From Formicarius rufipectus (Eukaryota > Chordata > Aves > Passeriformes > Formicariidae): DNA of 64,000 bases. The position numbers were made by a program, and so were the translations under genes. Within the stretch, counting starts at the first letter, position 1, and each line of letters begins with the position of its first letter. The notes below the pieces were generated by a model. The model did no database searches and was not told the origin of the DNA. It saw only the letters and a list, made by a program, of their open reading frames with translations. The stretch covers positions 1,058,619 through 1,122,618 of the forward strand of contig VXAU01001757.1 in the NCBI GenBank assembly GCA_013399695.1, read 5' to 3'. Shown here piece after piece: positions 47,494 to 61,035 of this stretch.

Positions 47494-48856
47494 TTAAGAA
47501 AAGATAAAATGTTTCATTCACTAACAATGGAATGTGTAAAGAATTTCCCTTTCAAATAGGTTATGGAAATTAATTAAGTTCACTCAGAGTTTATGGCAAA
47601 GATTCTCTAAGAAAGTACAGAGGGTTATTTATAACCCTCTTGCCCAAAAATGCCACACGGTGAAACTTTTGATATGTTGATAAGTGATAAGAAAGTCATT
47701 TGAGGTTTATTTTTTTAATAATAATTTAATTGTCATAGTAAAATGCCTCGTAGTTGAGACAGATTAAATTGCTACAAAACCCATTACTGAAATTCATAAC
47801 CCCCCATAAATGTAAAGTGTTTGCTGCTGGGCCATAAATAACCACTCTCGTTCCAGGAAAATGAGGTGCAGGAAATAAATTAACAAACTCCAAACACACA
47901 GGACATTAGGCTGCAACAATTTGCTGTAGAGGCAGCTGATGGGAATGCAGCAAAGCCCAGAGCAGAGGCAAATTCAATGTTTAATTATGGCCTCAGCAAA
48001 TCATGACCCTTCCGTGTGTTTTGCCATATTGACGAGTTTCAAAGGTTAATTCACAGCCCATTTCAATAGGACTGGTGGAGTATGTACATTTCAGATGTCA
48101 TTATACCTGGAAAGGTCTGAAAAACCCAGTATTTCTCCAAAGATGTGTAGAATCCACTCATGGTCAAATGAAAGAAGGCAAATCAATTTTTGTTAGTCTC
48201 ACATAAAAGGCTCTGGGTCTGATTTTTCCTCCTTTGCACCCTCAGTGGTCAGTTTACCTTGTGTTTGGTGGGAGGGAAAATACAGTGATAATTCAAAACT
48301 TTCCATCAGCTGAAATGGCCACAACAAAGTTCAAACCTCTGGCAGATTTGATCCTTTAGCTGGAGTTTGGCATCAGCCTGGAAAAGGAATCTGCCTGCAA
48401 GAATGCCTGTTGGAAAGAAGATGGGAAGGCTGGGAGGGACATAGCGGGTGGGAAAAGGAGATTTGAAACAACTTAATTGTGACACAGAAATGGCAGCTGT
48501 AGTAAACATATTGAACTGATAAACAATGCAGCTGCTCCAGATTTCACACAGAGAAGTGAATGCCATGGCCATATGCAATTCATTACCTGCGTTAATTAGG
48601 GAATTACAAAAAGAAAAGGAATGAAATTGTAGGGAAAGGGAACAAATTGGATCACCAGAGAGAATCTGCTTCTGAGTCCTGAACATCTGTCCTGTCCCAG
48701 GACTGCATGAGAGATCCTCTGCTCTCACTTCTGCCAAGGCAAGAAGGTACCACCAGCACCTTTCCTGCTCTGGGCTAATGCACAGGGCACTGCTTCTAAC
48801 TTAACATTTTCTGGGGGGAAAAACCAAACAAAAACCCCAATGAAAAATGCAGATTA
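47494..48856. other. Non-coding stretch with a perfect inverted repeat
   Basis: AGAGGGTTAT-TT-ATAACCCTCT (47619-47640) is a perfect 10-bp-arm inverted repeat. The rest is AT-rich. The 143-codon minus-strand frame at 48306-48737 has no recognisable product. Confidence 0.5.
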
Positions 48857-48962
48857 AAAAAAAAAAANNNNNNNNNNNNNNNNNAAAAAAAAAAAAAAAA
48901 AAAAAGAGAGAGAGAAAAAAGAAAATAAAAAACAAAAAGAAAAAATAAAGTAAAAAAAAAAG
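48857..48962. repeat. A-rich tract containing a 17-N assembly gap
   Basis: About 12 A precede N at 48868-48884, followed by about 21 A, a GA repeat and A-runs broken by G, T or C up to 48960. The true length of the poly-A is unknown because the gap sits inside it. Confidence 0.95.
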
Positions 48963-50124
48963 GAAGGAAAGACATGAAATCTATGGGAACTGAATTTTCA
49001 AATGCCAATTCTGTGTGCATGTGCTCACCCCATTTTTCGAGCCAGATTCCTCTCTGCTGACCTAAAGTAAAATCCCACCTATAACACTTTGATCACACTG
49101 CATCTCCCAAAGTGCAGCTGGTCCCTGGTTTTGAGCCTGGAGTAGGTTCCACTGCTGATTGCAGTCACTGGAGGCACTTCGGAGTATGGAGGGGCTCTGG
49201 GCTGGAACATCTCTCCTTGGCAGCCAATTACCACCTGAACCCACCAAGTTGGTCTCCCTTCCACATTTAACAAAACCAGCAGGAACTCACCTTGAAGAGA
49301 CTCCAGATCCACTTCTGCAGACATGAAATAAAGCTAAAGACTCCTTATTAGTCAGTTGGAAACTCAGCGACAGCAGCTGAAAAATAACAAGTTACAAAAA
49401 CTCTCAGCTTTTCAATGGGGCTTCATGTTAGTGCTGTAAATTAATGTAAATGTCACTTTAAAAGAGAATACAGAATAGAAACCTAATAAAGCAGCACAGC
49501 ACTGCAGGGGTGGTGAGTAAATTGAGGGAATATTTGATTAGATTTCAAATGCTGCTCTTTAATTTGTATGCTCTCACTTATTCCCTCCTGCCCCTCCCCA
49601 CGCTCTCCTCATGTATTATATCTGCTGGCACATGGTGAATTTTGCAGTTGTACCTGAAAGGTCTCTCTCCTTGCTGGATGCAAACCCACATTAACTTGGA
49701 CCCATGTGGTGACAGCTTCCTCCAGCCTGGGCAGAGGGAGAGGCAGGAACAGCACGACTTCCCTCCCACGACACCCTGCCCGTGTCTCTGGTTGACACTG
49801 CCAGGGGGACCCTCTTCACCTCTGTGCCCCCCATGTGCTGAAAACCAAGGAGTGATTGCAGCCTAAACACCCCAGAGCCACATCCTCTGGTGGGAAGGCA
49901 GGTTAGATGGAGAGTGTCCTTTCGGCAGCTGCATCTCCTTCCCTGGAGCAGAGACACGCTGGGTAAGGCTGTGAGCTCTGAGTGAACTGTGTTGATGGAG
50001 AACTGCCACTCAAGGAACAGGTGATTTGGGGTTAAATCAAAGAGTTGGGGTGAAATGGAATCAAGAGACTTAGTGACAACTCCCATGTGCTATGTTTCTA
50101 ACTCCAGCAGTGCAGGGACCCACT
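48963..50124. other. Non-coding stretch, nothing recognised
   Basis: No recognised repeat or gene. A GC-richer segment near 49660-49860 has overlapping frames on both strands (up to 131 codons). Confidence 0.5.
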
Positions 50125-50182
50125 GGGTCAGGATCTTGTGGGTTCCTTCCAACACAGGCCATCATATAATTCCATTATTCCA
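50125..50182 (+). mobile_element. Likely CR1 LINE terminal remnant (sense)
   Basis: 'CAGGATCTTGTGGGTTCCTT', then 'CCAACACAGGCCATCATATA' and 'ATTCCATTATTCC' fit the last 55-60 bases of a CR1 with a degraded tail. It is short, so a chance match is possible. Confidence 0.55.
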
Positions 50183-53100
50183 GCGGTACCAGTGCTGTGG
50201 TGCAGGAACCAGGACAGCCTGCAGCTAAACCCCACAGCAGCCCAGTTTCCCAGGAGATCCCTAGGCCTCTTCCTGACCACCAAAACTTTCAAGTGATCTT
50301 GGACTCTCCAGGATAACAGTGCTCAGGTAGAAAAGCAAGGCAAAGATTCCTGCTAGAGACATATTTTCCTGCTTTTAAAAGCTCTTACCCTGGCAGAAAG
50401 CTCTGCTCTGGTTTAGTAACAGCTACTGTGCAGCAGAGATAATGATCTGAAATCTCTGTGGCCTTTATCTACTTCTCTTTTCCTCAGTGAACTGCTGCCA
50501 TGTGGACTGGCTGTGGCTGCAGTCTGGTCACCTCTGTGCTGGTTGGGCTCTTATCTTCCTTCCCCAAGTTTTGGCCAGACTTGCAGAAGAATTGTGTTCA
50601 AAGGCTCTTCTGTCTCAGCCATAGTGTAATCTTGGCATTGCTGGGCCTTTGCTACTCTCTTCTCAGTCATATCCCTGCAGTTTGAAGGCAGAAACCATCT
50701 CCTTCATCCCTATACATATTATTTCTTGAGCTGAGCAAAGGTTGACCTCTCTCTGTCCTTTCTGTTTCCCTGCTGCTTAACAGACTGGCAGGAAGTGATG
50801 GACTCTCTGCTCTGTATTCCAAGACCTGAGAGCTGGTGGTGGCGTGTCTGTCCTCCCTCCGTGTGTTCTTGCTTCCTCAGGTAAGAGCACTAGCAGCAAC
50901 AAGCACATGTTTCTCACTTTCCTGACCTGTAACACTTCCAACACTTCCAAACCCATCCCTGCCAGGAAGCCAGGAAGCAGTGGAACAGTGAAGGTGATGA
51001 TTTTAGCAGTAATTCATAATTCCTTACTAATTTCTTCAGCCACCGCGAAGTGCTGAAGCAGCTTGTGAGGGCGCCTCCAGAATCAGCCTGACTGCATGGA
51101 GCAGCCAAAATTCCATCCTGCCAGGTGGAAAAGCAGGCAAAGAAAGGGAAACTCCCATTAGGAAAATGGCCAGCCTTAAGGAGGCAGCAGACTTGCCTCC
51201 CTCTCTGCAAGGCAACGTCTCGGAACACACCCCTGCAGGATTTCAGTTTCAGGGTTTGTTTCTGGGGCTGCCTGAAGTGCCTGGGGACAGACAGGAGTGA
51301 CAAGGGACGTCAATTAATGATGCATGGGCTCTGTTCTGCTGGAGTGGGAGAAGAGCTGGAAACAGGGACTGGGACTACTGCTGCAGTGCAAAGTTTGGCC
51401 ACATGACACATCAGTTTTGCCGTATCAGGCTGCCATAAGAGCTGTGCTAAGACAGTGATTCAGCTAAGTAAAGATGAGGCTGACACTTTCCTTATGCCCT
51501 TACCCACACAAAGAAAGGAAGAGGTGTTGGGCACTGCCAGATGATCTGGCTCTGCCCAGGGACGTAACCAAAACTGCTAAACCGGCCAGTTCACTGCTGG
51601 TCTTTTCGGGTGTCACACTTTGTTCCCCCCAGTGCTTTGTGGCATTGGTGGTGTAGCCACTTGGCCATGACTCACTGTTGTTTCACAGATCCTGTCACAA
51701 AGCTGAATGTGTAGCAAATGAGGAAAGGTCAGGACTTGCAGCAGAAAGAAACTGAAGAAGAAACTTCTAATGAGGTTTTTCTTCATCAAACTGCCAAAAG
51801 AAACTTCAAGAAAAATCAACTGTAAAGTCAAAACTTGGCTTTACTCTGATATTCTCCTCTACAAGGCCATTTTACGAGTTCCAGGAAGCTCAAAGGTAAG
51901 ATGACTGAGCAATGGCAATATTCAGCTCCTCTTCCCTCCTATTCAGCCTTTTGGCTGGAGCTGTCTTTGAAGGACAGCTGGATCCTTGCAGGAGTGTGCA
52001 GAAAACTCAGTGTTGGACCAAAGTGCAAATGTCTCAGCTCCTCAGCTCAGCACTGTGATGGCAGAGAAGAACTCCAGCTCTGGGAAGGCTCCCTTTTTTC
52101 TGTATCCATGCAACCAGCTGGAGCCCCAGGATGCTCTTCTTCATGATTCTCACTCTGTTGCAATCCTGGGGCACTAGAGTGTCTGACTGGGTCCTCTTTT
52201 GTGTTTCTTGGTTCACTTAAATTTCCTAATCCTGCCCAGGAAGAACCACAGTTACATTGTGAATATAGTCACAGCCTCCAACCTCCCTCCTTTCATCCCT
52301 TCCAACCTCTCTGGGGCACTTGGCTCCCGCATTCAAGATGAGCTTTGCCTCATCCTCCCATGGCCATTGTTTCCAGGGACTGTACACTCCTTTTTCTTAT
52401 CTCACTCCTTTCACTTTTCTCCAAAAATCTTTGCAATCAATCCAAATTGTTGCAACAGCCAGTGGGAAGCCTCTAACCTTGTTGTCATTGATTTGAAAAA
52501 TGCTAATATTAATGAGTGGAAAACTCATTAAGGGGAAGCAGGAGCATTCTCACTGACAACCCGCCTCTGCTGTAATGCCAGGTGGATCCTGCTACAAACA
52601 GGAGGAAAATGGATTTCCATCAGGATTTTCAAGCAGGATTTTCATTCTAGCTCCACTGGACAGCTTATATCTGTTCCACAGCCCAGATACTCTGTCATCC
52701 ATGTGACCATATTTTTAAGAGTGATGCTCTGCCTGCATGTTCCAGACAATATGTCTTGAAACTTATTAATCAGGAAATGTCCAATCTCTTTATGCTGAAG
52801 CATCAGTAAAACAATTACTTCAGGACGAAATGAGATCCACTGAAGAATCACTTTATTAAAGTGAGAATTTGTAATAAATAAATACTTCAAATATTTCATT
52901 ATTGATGCTTCAGGGGAAAAACAACTCTGATTAAGTCAAAGAAGGGGGAAAAAACATTTAAATTTGAGTAAGTATGATGGACTGGCTATTGTGTTGGTGT
53001 GAATCAACATAAGTCAAATGAGTTGACAAGGTCTATGACAGTTTGAGTGAGCAGAGGATTGGGCGTAGTGTATCACTCCTCACTGGTTTCAATGGGGATA

Positions 53101-53679
53101 TTGTCCAGAAGGAGCTGGAAAGAAAATGTTTGTGTGCCATACATTGCCCTGACATTTTCTTTCTGGAGAATCACTCGACATGCCTCTTGTCTGGGGGCCC
53201 CTCGTTAATTCCAGAGCCCCTAAGATTTCCAGGAGTCACAAGGTGCCCGGGAATCCTGACGAGCAGCATTCAGGAAATGCCATTTGCTGGAGGTTGATGC
53301 TCAGGTGCAATGGCTCAGGAAGCATTTTCCATTTCTTATTAACACTGGAAGGAAGAGATAAGGAGCAATGACTAAACACAAACATTAATTGAAATGAGGC
53401 CTTGAGGTGGGTGCTGTAAACACACAAAAGCCAGAATATTTCATGAGATGAAGGGTCAACATTTCCAAGCTTGGTGCCCAAATCCCAGTTCAGGGACCAA
53501 ATACATGCTGACTCATATAGCAAATACCTGTGTTGAGCCTTTCTGTGCTGTTTCTCACACATGTAATTCAGTGTAATACAGCATCAGACAGAGGCAGGGT
53601 AGAAGTTACAGGTGTAATTGTTTGGTGACCTGCCAAAATTATGTTAAGGAACCACACACCATCTCTGCACCTCCTGACT
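50183..53679. other. Non-coding stretch, nothing recognised
   Basis: About 3.5 kb without recognised elements. Overlapping frames near 50914-51406 and 52199-52531 (up to 129 codons) are not recognisable. Confidence 0.5.
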
Positions 53680-53820
53680 GCCTTCTGTCTCTCTTTGCTT
53701 GTCCTCTGCAGCATCCAGCCTACAGGGGACAAGGGCTGGGTCTTACAAGGTTTTGTGTTGTGTCTGGCACAGTAGGGTCTCGGCCTTGATTGGAACCTCT
53801 TGTCATAGGTCTCAGCAGAA
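53680..53820 (+). repeat. Ancient L3/MIR-type retroelement tail
   Basis: 'CAGGGGACAAGGGCTGGGTC', then 'GTTTTGTGTTGTGTCTGGCA', 'CAGTAGGGTCTCGGCCTTG' and 'ATTGGAACCTCTTG' follow the order of a widespread ancient amniote element end (GGGCAGGGACTGTC..., TGTACAGCACCTAGCACA, ATGGGGTCCTGGTC, GGGGCTCCTAGG). Whether it comes from a CR1/L3 LINE or a SINE sharing that tail cannot be decided here. Confidence 0.55.
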
Positions 53821-56683
53821 ACAGCAAAAATACAGATGGGAAAAATTGGGGAAATGTGATTACAGGTTATAACAACCCAGGAAATCCTAATGCAAGACAG
53901 CATGACATCCATGGGTTGGAAGAGCAACACTTTCAGAGGGTATTTCTGCAGTCAGCAGATTGAGGATCTGGTTTTTTTTTAACCTTTCCGTGTAGTAAGA
54001 GTGCATCACTGTCCAAAAATTGTGCTAAATCAAAGTGTTGGGCCTTCATGCAGTGATAGCACAGGACCAAAGAAAAGACAAGTATGTCTTAAGCCATTAA
54101 GTGTATGAAAACCAGTCAGTGTTTTCAGTCACCAACAAAAAACCCCAATCAATATCAGAAGAATGTTTCAATGTCAGAATAAATGCAGCTTTTCATTTCA
54201 TGCACAGCTGACCTCAAAGTCCCACACACTTATTAAGAAGTGTGTCTCTTCCCTGCAAAAGCGAAAATCTCCTCACTTGTAGGGAAGAATCTTGAAAGAT
54301 TTTACTCATAAGAGTATCTTCATAGAAAATGTTTTAATCTTTTATTACTAGGGAATAGAATGAGAATGACTCTTCCACCGTAATTAAAAGCTGGGTTCTC
54401 CATGGCAGAAAAACTTAAACTGCAATACTGATGTTCACTATAATGTCCCTAAAGCATATAAATAGGCCTTGGTGTCACTGCAATAACCTTCTGTGTTGCT
54501 CATCAAATGAACTAATGCTCTTTTAGTGCTTTTCATAGCAACAGAGGTGTTTACATTGTTGCTCTCAATACTGGTTGAAAGTTATTGCATATTTTATTAT
54601 TTCCATGGTGGGGAGAAGCAGTCAAGTAACTCAACTGGACGTGTCATCTGAAAAGGAATAATGGTTTACAGGTTTTGCCATGATTTTTCTCTTAGGAGGA
54701 TATATTGAAGACAGAGCTTCTAATGGTGTGGGTAGAGAATTTTCAGATAAACATATCTCAGTTCAGGAAAAAGAATTTTGTATAAATTAGTAGCTGAATA
54801 TCTTTCCTGGAAAAAAAGGGGGAATCCTGAAAGAGCTCTAGGAGTTTCCACCACTGCATTTCAGCTTAAGGATCAAATAGAAACTATCAATTCTTCTGTG
54901 TACTTCATAATATCACAAAAGAAAACCTGAAAAAAACCCTTATATAATTTCTTTTAAAATTAGAACCAAGATATTTTCAAAATATTTCAAAGTCTTAAGT
55001 GGCAAAAGTCCTTTCATTTACACTTAAGTAAATGAATAAAGGAGTCTTTTTCAGTCTGCCAGAATGAACATCACAGAGTTGGTAATTGACACAGAACTGA
55101 AATCAGTGCCTTTTTTTTTTAAAATTTATTTTTAAAGTATTAATTTATTACTAGAATATCTAGAATATCTATGGGGAATATCTGCTGTTTCTCACTAGCC
55201 TTGTTTCCAGCCTGGATGTCTGTCTCAGAAACAGTCCCACAGTACTGAGTGGTGTGTTTCAATACCTACTGCTGGAGTCAAGTTTTCTCAACCCCTTCCT
55301 ATCAACGGAAACTACCAATCTTTGAGGTTCTCCATCTCATGCAGATCAGGGTGAAGTCTGTGGTTTGGAACATCACATCTAATGTCAGATTCAGTGGCTT
55401 GAGGAGCACTGAAATATCTCGTGAGGATAATAATGATTTTATAGAGAAGCAAATTAGTCTGACAGCTGAAGTAGGGCTGTCGCCGTAATGGCTCACAAGC
55501 AATTATATGTATTTTTCTCTGAATAAGCAGGAGTTACACACCATCAGTAAAATGTCTCACTAATGAAATAAAGCAGGAGAGAACAAAAAGTAGCCCGATC
55601 TCCAAAGTGTGTGTGTTCCCCAGGTAATGCTCCTTCCCTTCGGCTTTCCAGATTAGTCCCCCTGTCTCCCAAACATTTACAGATGCAATACATAGAAATC
55701 AACCCCTGTGCATTTTCAGTCTTAGGGGCTCATCCTGGGCCTTCCTCAACTTCATGTGAGCAGGAGAAACCATGTCCCATGTCATGAGTTCAGGATTCAG
55801 CGTAGGACTGAGCTGCCCAAGGTTCAACTGTGCTGCTTCAGGCTTTATTCCAGAGACTGCCTGCCAAGGCACTCTGGGGTTCCAGGGCTCCCCTCTGCAC
55901 CTTTGACTCAGCTGAGCCTTCCAGAGCTTCGTGGCTGTTGCCCAGGGCTATGTTTCTATTTTATTTGTAATCCTTTGAAAGCAACAGCCAGTTCTGGCAG
56001 ATGAATTATATTCTGTCGAGAAGCAGCAGGGGATGGCTGGGACCGTCTCTCTCTCCCTCTCTCCCTGAATTCTAATTTAAAGAGAGGAAACAAGATTTCA
56101 TTGAATTTTAACAAATTAACCATTAATCACTTATGAAAACCTCCTGATGAGGACATGGATCGGCTGGCTTATGAATGGGAACAGCTTCATTTTGCTGTGA
56201 TTGTTCGACCAAGTCAGTCCCCAGCTCTCCTCTTTACCTCCGTCCTGCTCCTCACCTTGTTCCCTCACTGCCGCCTGCTTTTGCCTTCTCTCCCAACACA
56301 CACACCCTGCTCCCTCTTGTCCTCGTCCCTGGATGCACAGCCCCTGCTGAACCCATCTCTGAATCATTTTTGATGTCACGCTGAATATGGAAATGAAGGG
56401 GAAAAAAACCCGAAGTCTTCCGCCGGGGCTGTGTGGTGTGAATATTTATGAGGGAGCCGGCAAGGAAGCTAAAGAGGAGCTGGGAGGGAGCCAGGCAGCG
56501 AGGATGGCAGCTGACAGGGGCTCGTCCAGCAGCTCATCCTTGGCTGCAGCAGCAGAGTGGGGGCTGTGTGACTGACAGGGCAGCGGCAGCCTTGCCTGGC
56601 CAAGGCAAAAACACCACGTTGCAGCTGGTTCTCTGCTCCCTCTTTATTCCTCCCTTCTCCAGATGATCAGTTTCAGCTACAAA

Positions 56684-56684
<1 letters not shown>
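53821..56684. other. Non-coding stretch, nothing recognised
   Basis: AT-rich, then rising GC from about 55750. Around 56391-56600 there are several CpG (about eight in 240 bases), too few for an island. No gene recognised. Confidence 0.5.

Positions 56685-56709
<25 letters not shown>
56685..56709. repeat. (ATA)n trinucleotide repeat
   Basis: Eight AT-rich triplets followed by A8. Likely length-polymorphic. Confidence 0.95.
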
Positions 56710-56715
<6 letters not shown>

Positions 56716-59700
56716 TCCTCGGATGTCGTTCAGCTATTAGGCCTTTAAAAATCAATGCTTGTGTTCAACAGGGCTATAAAACCCCAATGCTTCCCTCTGC
56801 TTGGCAAATCAGGATTGGGATCAGAAAAGTCCCTTGGCTTGTCACACGAAGGGTCACAGGTGGTGGCACATGGTGATGTAAAACTGACTCAGGGCTGTCT
56901 CCTGTGCTGTTCCTCCTCCTGCTGCCATATCCCCATGTCTTCCCTACAGGGAGACATCACTCAGCTAAAACCACACAAGGGCCTAGATGGGCACCAGAGA
57001 CCTGACAGGGGGAAAGATTCCACAAGTGTGCCCATTGGAGTCAGATCCAGACGGAGGTCTGAGAAATTCCATCTCTTTTTAATTTCTGTTTTTTTTTTTT
57101 CTTCTTCCTTAAGGATAAAGCAGGTCTGTGAAGGAAACTGATCTGGAGCTGGGTTGGGCATGGATCAATGGGGATAAAAGTCCTGAAGTGAATCATCCAT
57201 CCTTTTGCTTGCCCTGAGCTCTGCAGAGCCTCTGCAAGGTGACTATCTTGTTACCTGGACTGTGGGGATGGAGCTATTCCTGCTGCCAGCCACAGGATAT
57301 GTGTGGAGCAAGGAGAGAAACTCTACCTCTTCAGGTCACAGTCTTCAGTGTAATAAATCCTGATCCTGCTGCTGAGATGGTTTCTAACTTACCTGGTGTC
57401 TGAAGTTAATATAAAATAAAAGAGCTTTTTAATGTGGGGTGTGCAAATCCCCAGTGACTGAGCTGTGTTGCTTTCCTGTAAAAGACCACAATTTCTCTTC
57501 CTTGCCTGGGTGGCTTCACTTTTAAGTTTTCTGACAATGGCAGGTCCTCTCACAAAGCATGTTTTGAATGTTGTAGCAATTAACTGCCAAAAGAATGGGT
57601 GCTCACCAAAATCATTGCCCCAGTGGTACCAAATACAGGGTGGGCCAGTAAGCTTTTGTGATGTGGGCCACTCAGCCACCAACCCACTGTGGGTTCTGTC
57701 ATTACTTGTCCTAGCCCAGTCCCAGGATTTTCCCCATCCAGCATCTTCCACCAGTTCATCTTCACAGTGTTCTGTACTGAGCCTTTTCGTGTCCACTTGC
57801 AAACTGAAGCACAGGACTTTTTGAAATGATGTAGGACTGTGAGGCTCCCTCCTTAATTCTAACCCCTGTTCAATGATATATAACCTTGTCTGACACAGCT
57901 GGAAACTCTTTTCACTTCTACACACATACTGTGGGTTGTGCATATGACAGGGTTAGAAATTGCTTGGCCCATCTGGGTAATCCCGTTAATCCTTCTCCCT
58001 GCATCCAGGACATTTCTGGTTGTAGAGATGGTGTTTTTTGCTGTTTTTCATACTTTGCCCACCAAGCCTACAACAGAAGAACCCAAAGCCTACAGTGAGA
58101 CACAGGCCAACAAAAGGACTTGATGGCAAAAAACAATCTGAAACAGAAAATAAGAAGGCAAGAGGGTGAATTTAATGAAGTTCAGTGAAGACACTGATGT
58201 ATAAATCCCATGGGATAGGATGCTGGAATATATCACCAGTGCCATAAGCAAAAGGGTTCTACTGCCTGGCACTGTAGCAAATAAGCTGTCTGGAACATGC
58301 AATATAGGAGGCTTTTAAATTAACATCGATTAGGCCATCTATCTCTGTTGATAAATGGCCCTGAAATCCTATAGGCAACCTAGGCAAAATCATCCTAAGG
58401 ACACTCCTAAATTTTGTGCCTCTGCTCATCCTCCAGTCCTTATGGACATTTAGATGATTTGTATGGGCAAAAATAAACTTGAAAAGACAAACCTCGGTTT
58501 TCTTATTTCCAAGGGGGCCTGCAACAAAAGGTGCTGCAAAGAAACTTGATTATCTCTGTGTCCCCAGATGTATCATTGCTTGGTTATTAGTCATGATTAG
58601 TCATTTTCTCAGTTGTTAAGTCACTCTAAAGATCTTTCCTCAATCATAGATTGCATTAAATCTCCACTTATTTACTCATTGCAACCCATTAGTCATTTCG
58701 ACAGTGAGAAGTTGAAAAAAAACTTTAGGAGAGCAGACGGTTTATTTGAGATTTGACTTCAGTTAAATCAGTGAAGCTACACCAAAAGTATTCTACATGA
58801 CATACAGAAAGTCTGAGTTAGTGCACATTGTTTGCCTGTTGTCTCCAGCTTTGGACATTAGTTCCATTAAAAAGATTTCTGGGGGAAGTACAGCTCAGGG
58901 AGATAACCATCAACCACGTAATGTACAAAGCCATTTGAAACTCAGTATTTTACCTCATTATAGCTGATTAATAAATACAAAGAGCAGCCACTAAAGCATT
59001 TTTAATTCCGCATTAGAAAGCTCTAAGCAATGAATAGAAGCTTTCTCATTATCACTTGTGAAGCTGCAGATAAATAGGAAGCAGCTTCCCAGGTAGATCA
59101 TAACTCACTAAAATATATTAATGGCTTGGCTACAGAGATGGTGCAACATCCTGACAGCGACTTACTGCTCCTGGACATCTCTGTAGCAAAAAGCCCAACC
59201 AGCCAAGCTCAGGAGAGGCCATTATTTCAAGAGCTGTCTCATTTCATGTAATTTCAAGTTCAATGGTGCAGCAATTCTGCAGTATTAGATCTACTGAATG
59301 ATTATTAAAATCACACCTATTCGAGATTAACTATGAATTAATTATGAGAGGAATTCAGAAATTCAGATGCCTCCTAAGATAGGCTCTGGGGCAAAGATAG
59401 GGTAAGTGTCAAAATCTGGCACAGGCTTAACCTGTTGTGAATTTCTCCAAGTGTAAGTTGCTCTTCATCTCAGCAACATTACAGGACAGGTGGTTACTTG
59501 CACCCTGGATAGTCATAAGGGACATAGCTGGCAAGCCAGATGAGTCATGCCCTCCGTATGTTATTTCTCTCCCTTGATGAGGAAGGGAATCCAGCTGATT
59601 AACTCAAATATAGAGAATGGCACCTACATCTCCTCAGAATGAGTCCCCACTGGGGAAATCTAAAGCACTCCACCACTGAAGGAGATAACAAGCTCATTGT

Positions 59701-60844
59701 GGGATGAAGACCTTGATGTCCCATCAAACCTGAGTTTCCAGAGTAAATTGCAGAGAATTTGTTCAAGTTCAGCTGTTGAGTTGTACTCCACAGACAGAGC
59801 AAATCAGTGCCTGGAATACCTGTGTGATAGTGAGGCTTCAGCAGCTTGGTATTGTATTGCAACTGAACTCACCCAAGCTCTCTCTGTTCCTCCTTCCCTT
59901 TATCTCTCAAGTCTGCTGGAACTCTTTTTCTCCTGTCAGTTCTATGCAGGTGTCACTCAGGCAGTGGGGAGCTATAGCAGCTGGACACAGAGGAATGGTG
60001 CAATAGCTCCAGATGTTTCTGTGCACAGCAAAAAGAAAAAATCACTCCTATTTCTCTGTCTACAAAAGGTTGTAAGAAGGCTGCCACTTAACATGAGACA
60101 GCTTGGCTCAGAGAAGGTCTCTGGCAATGTGAGGGACATCAGTCATTTCTAATAAAGGAAATACTCCTTGGTGGCTCTCCCCATGCTCTGTAGTCTGGGA
60201 AGGGAAGGGGAAGCTGCAGATATTTGTGACACATTGCTCACAGTTTCCTTGGCTGCTTGCAATAATTCAGCCCTACTGCTCCTCATGGACAGTGAGTATC
60301 TCCACTGTCTCCATTCTATTCCAGTTTCTCAGCATGATAAAGGATGATGAAGTGAGCTCTGATGAGCAAATGTGGGTTAGAAGCTGCTGGTGACTCCTAC
60401 CAGCAGCAACTAAACAAGACTGGAGAGACCTAAAGGGATGAAACCCTTTTCATGTTGACTCCATTCTCAAAGTAATTTCTGAAGTTCCAAGATCTTGGCA
60501 AGAGGAGGGTCACACTGCCAAAGAATCCCTCATGGATTGAAGATAACCCATTTCATTTGTCAGGAAAACTTGGTGTCAGGGCTGTTAAAATTTGGACCTG
60601 TAATTCCTTGCTCTGTTATGTGAACCAAGAAAGAAAACCTTTTCAAAAAACAGAGTTTACTTTTTAAGGCTACAGTCAGAAAGCCACGGTGTGACTGTCA
60701 ACCAACAGCAGGAGTGGGCATTATTGTGTGTCTTTGGTTCCCTCTCTACTAACAGCAGACATTCAAAACTCTCACTTCTCTCACCTCTTTGTTCAGGATC
60801 AATCACTGTGGTGCCCAACTACCAAGGGACCAGCATTTGGTCTA
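56710..60844. other. Non-coding stretch, nothing recognised
   Basis: About 4.1 kb without recognised repeats. Frames of 184 (57389-57943, minus), 119 (57465-57824, plus) and 151 codons (59697-60152, plus) overlap frames on the other strand and show no known family. The segment 58920-59350 is very AT-rich and dense in TAAT/ATTA sites. Confidence 0.5.
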
Positions 60845-61035
60845 AATCATAGGATGGCTTGGGTTGGAAGGGACCTTAAAGATCGTCTCATCCCAACCCC
60901 TTGCCATTGGCAGGGACACCTTCCACTATCCCACATTGCTCCAAGCCCTGTTCAACCTGGCCTTGGACACTTCCAGGGATGGGGCATCCACAACCTATCT
61001 GAGCAACCTATCCCAGGGCCTCACCACCCTCCCAT
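60845..61035 (-). mobile_element. CR1 LINE 3' fragment (antisense)
   Basis: Canonical antisense CR1 end: 'AATCATAGGATGGCTTGGG', 'TTGGAAGGGACCTTAAAGATC', 'GGCAGGGACACCTTCCACTA', 'GCTCCAAGCCCTGTTCAACC', 'TTCCAGGGATGGGGCATCCA', ending at 'GGGCCTCACCACCCTC'. Only about 190 bases remain. It closely resembles the copies at 45507, 36015 and 62959. Confidence 0.96.

Noticed and set aside
56391..56600. Second CpG patch
   Set aside because: Only about eight CpG in 240 bases and short frames; too weak to call an island.
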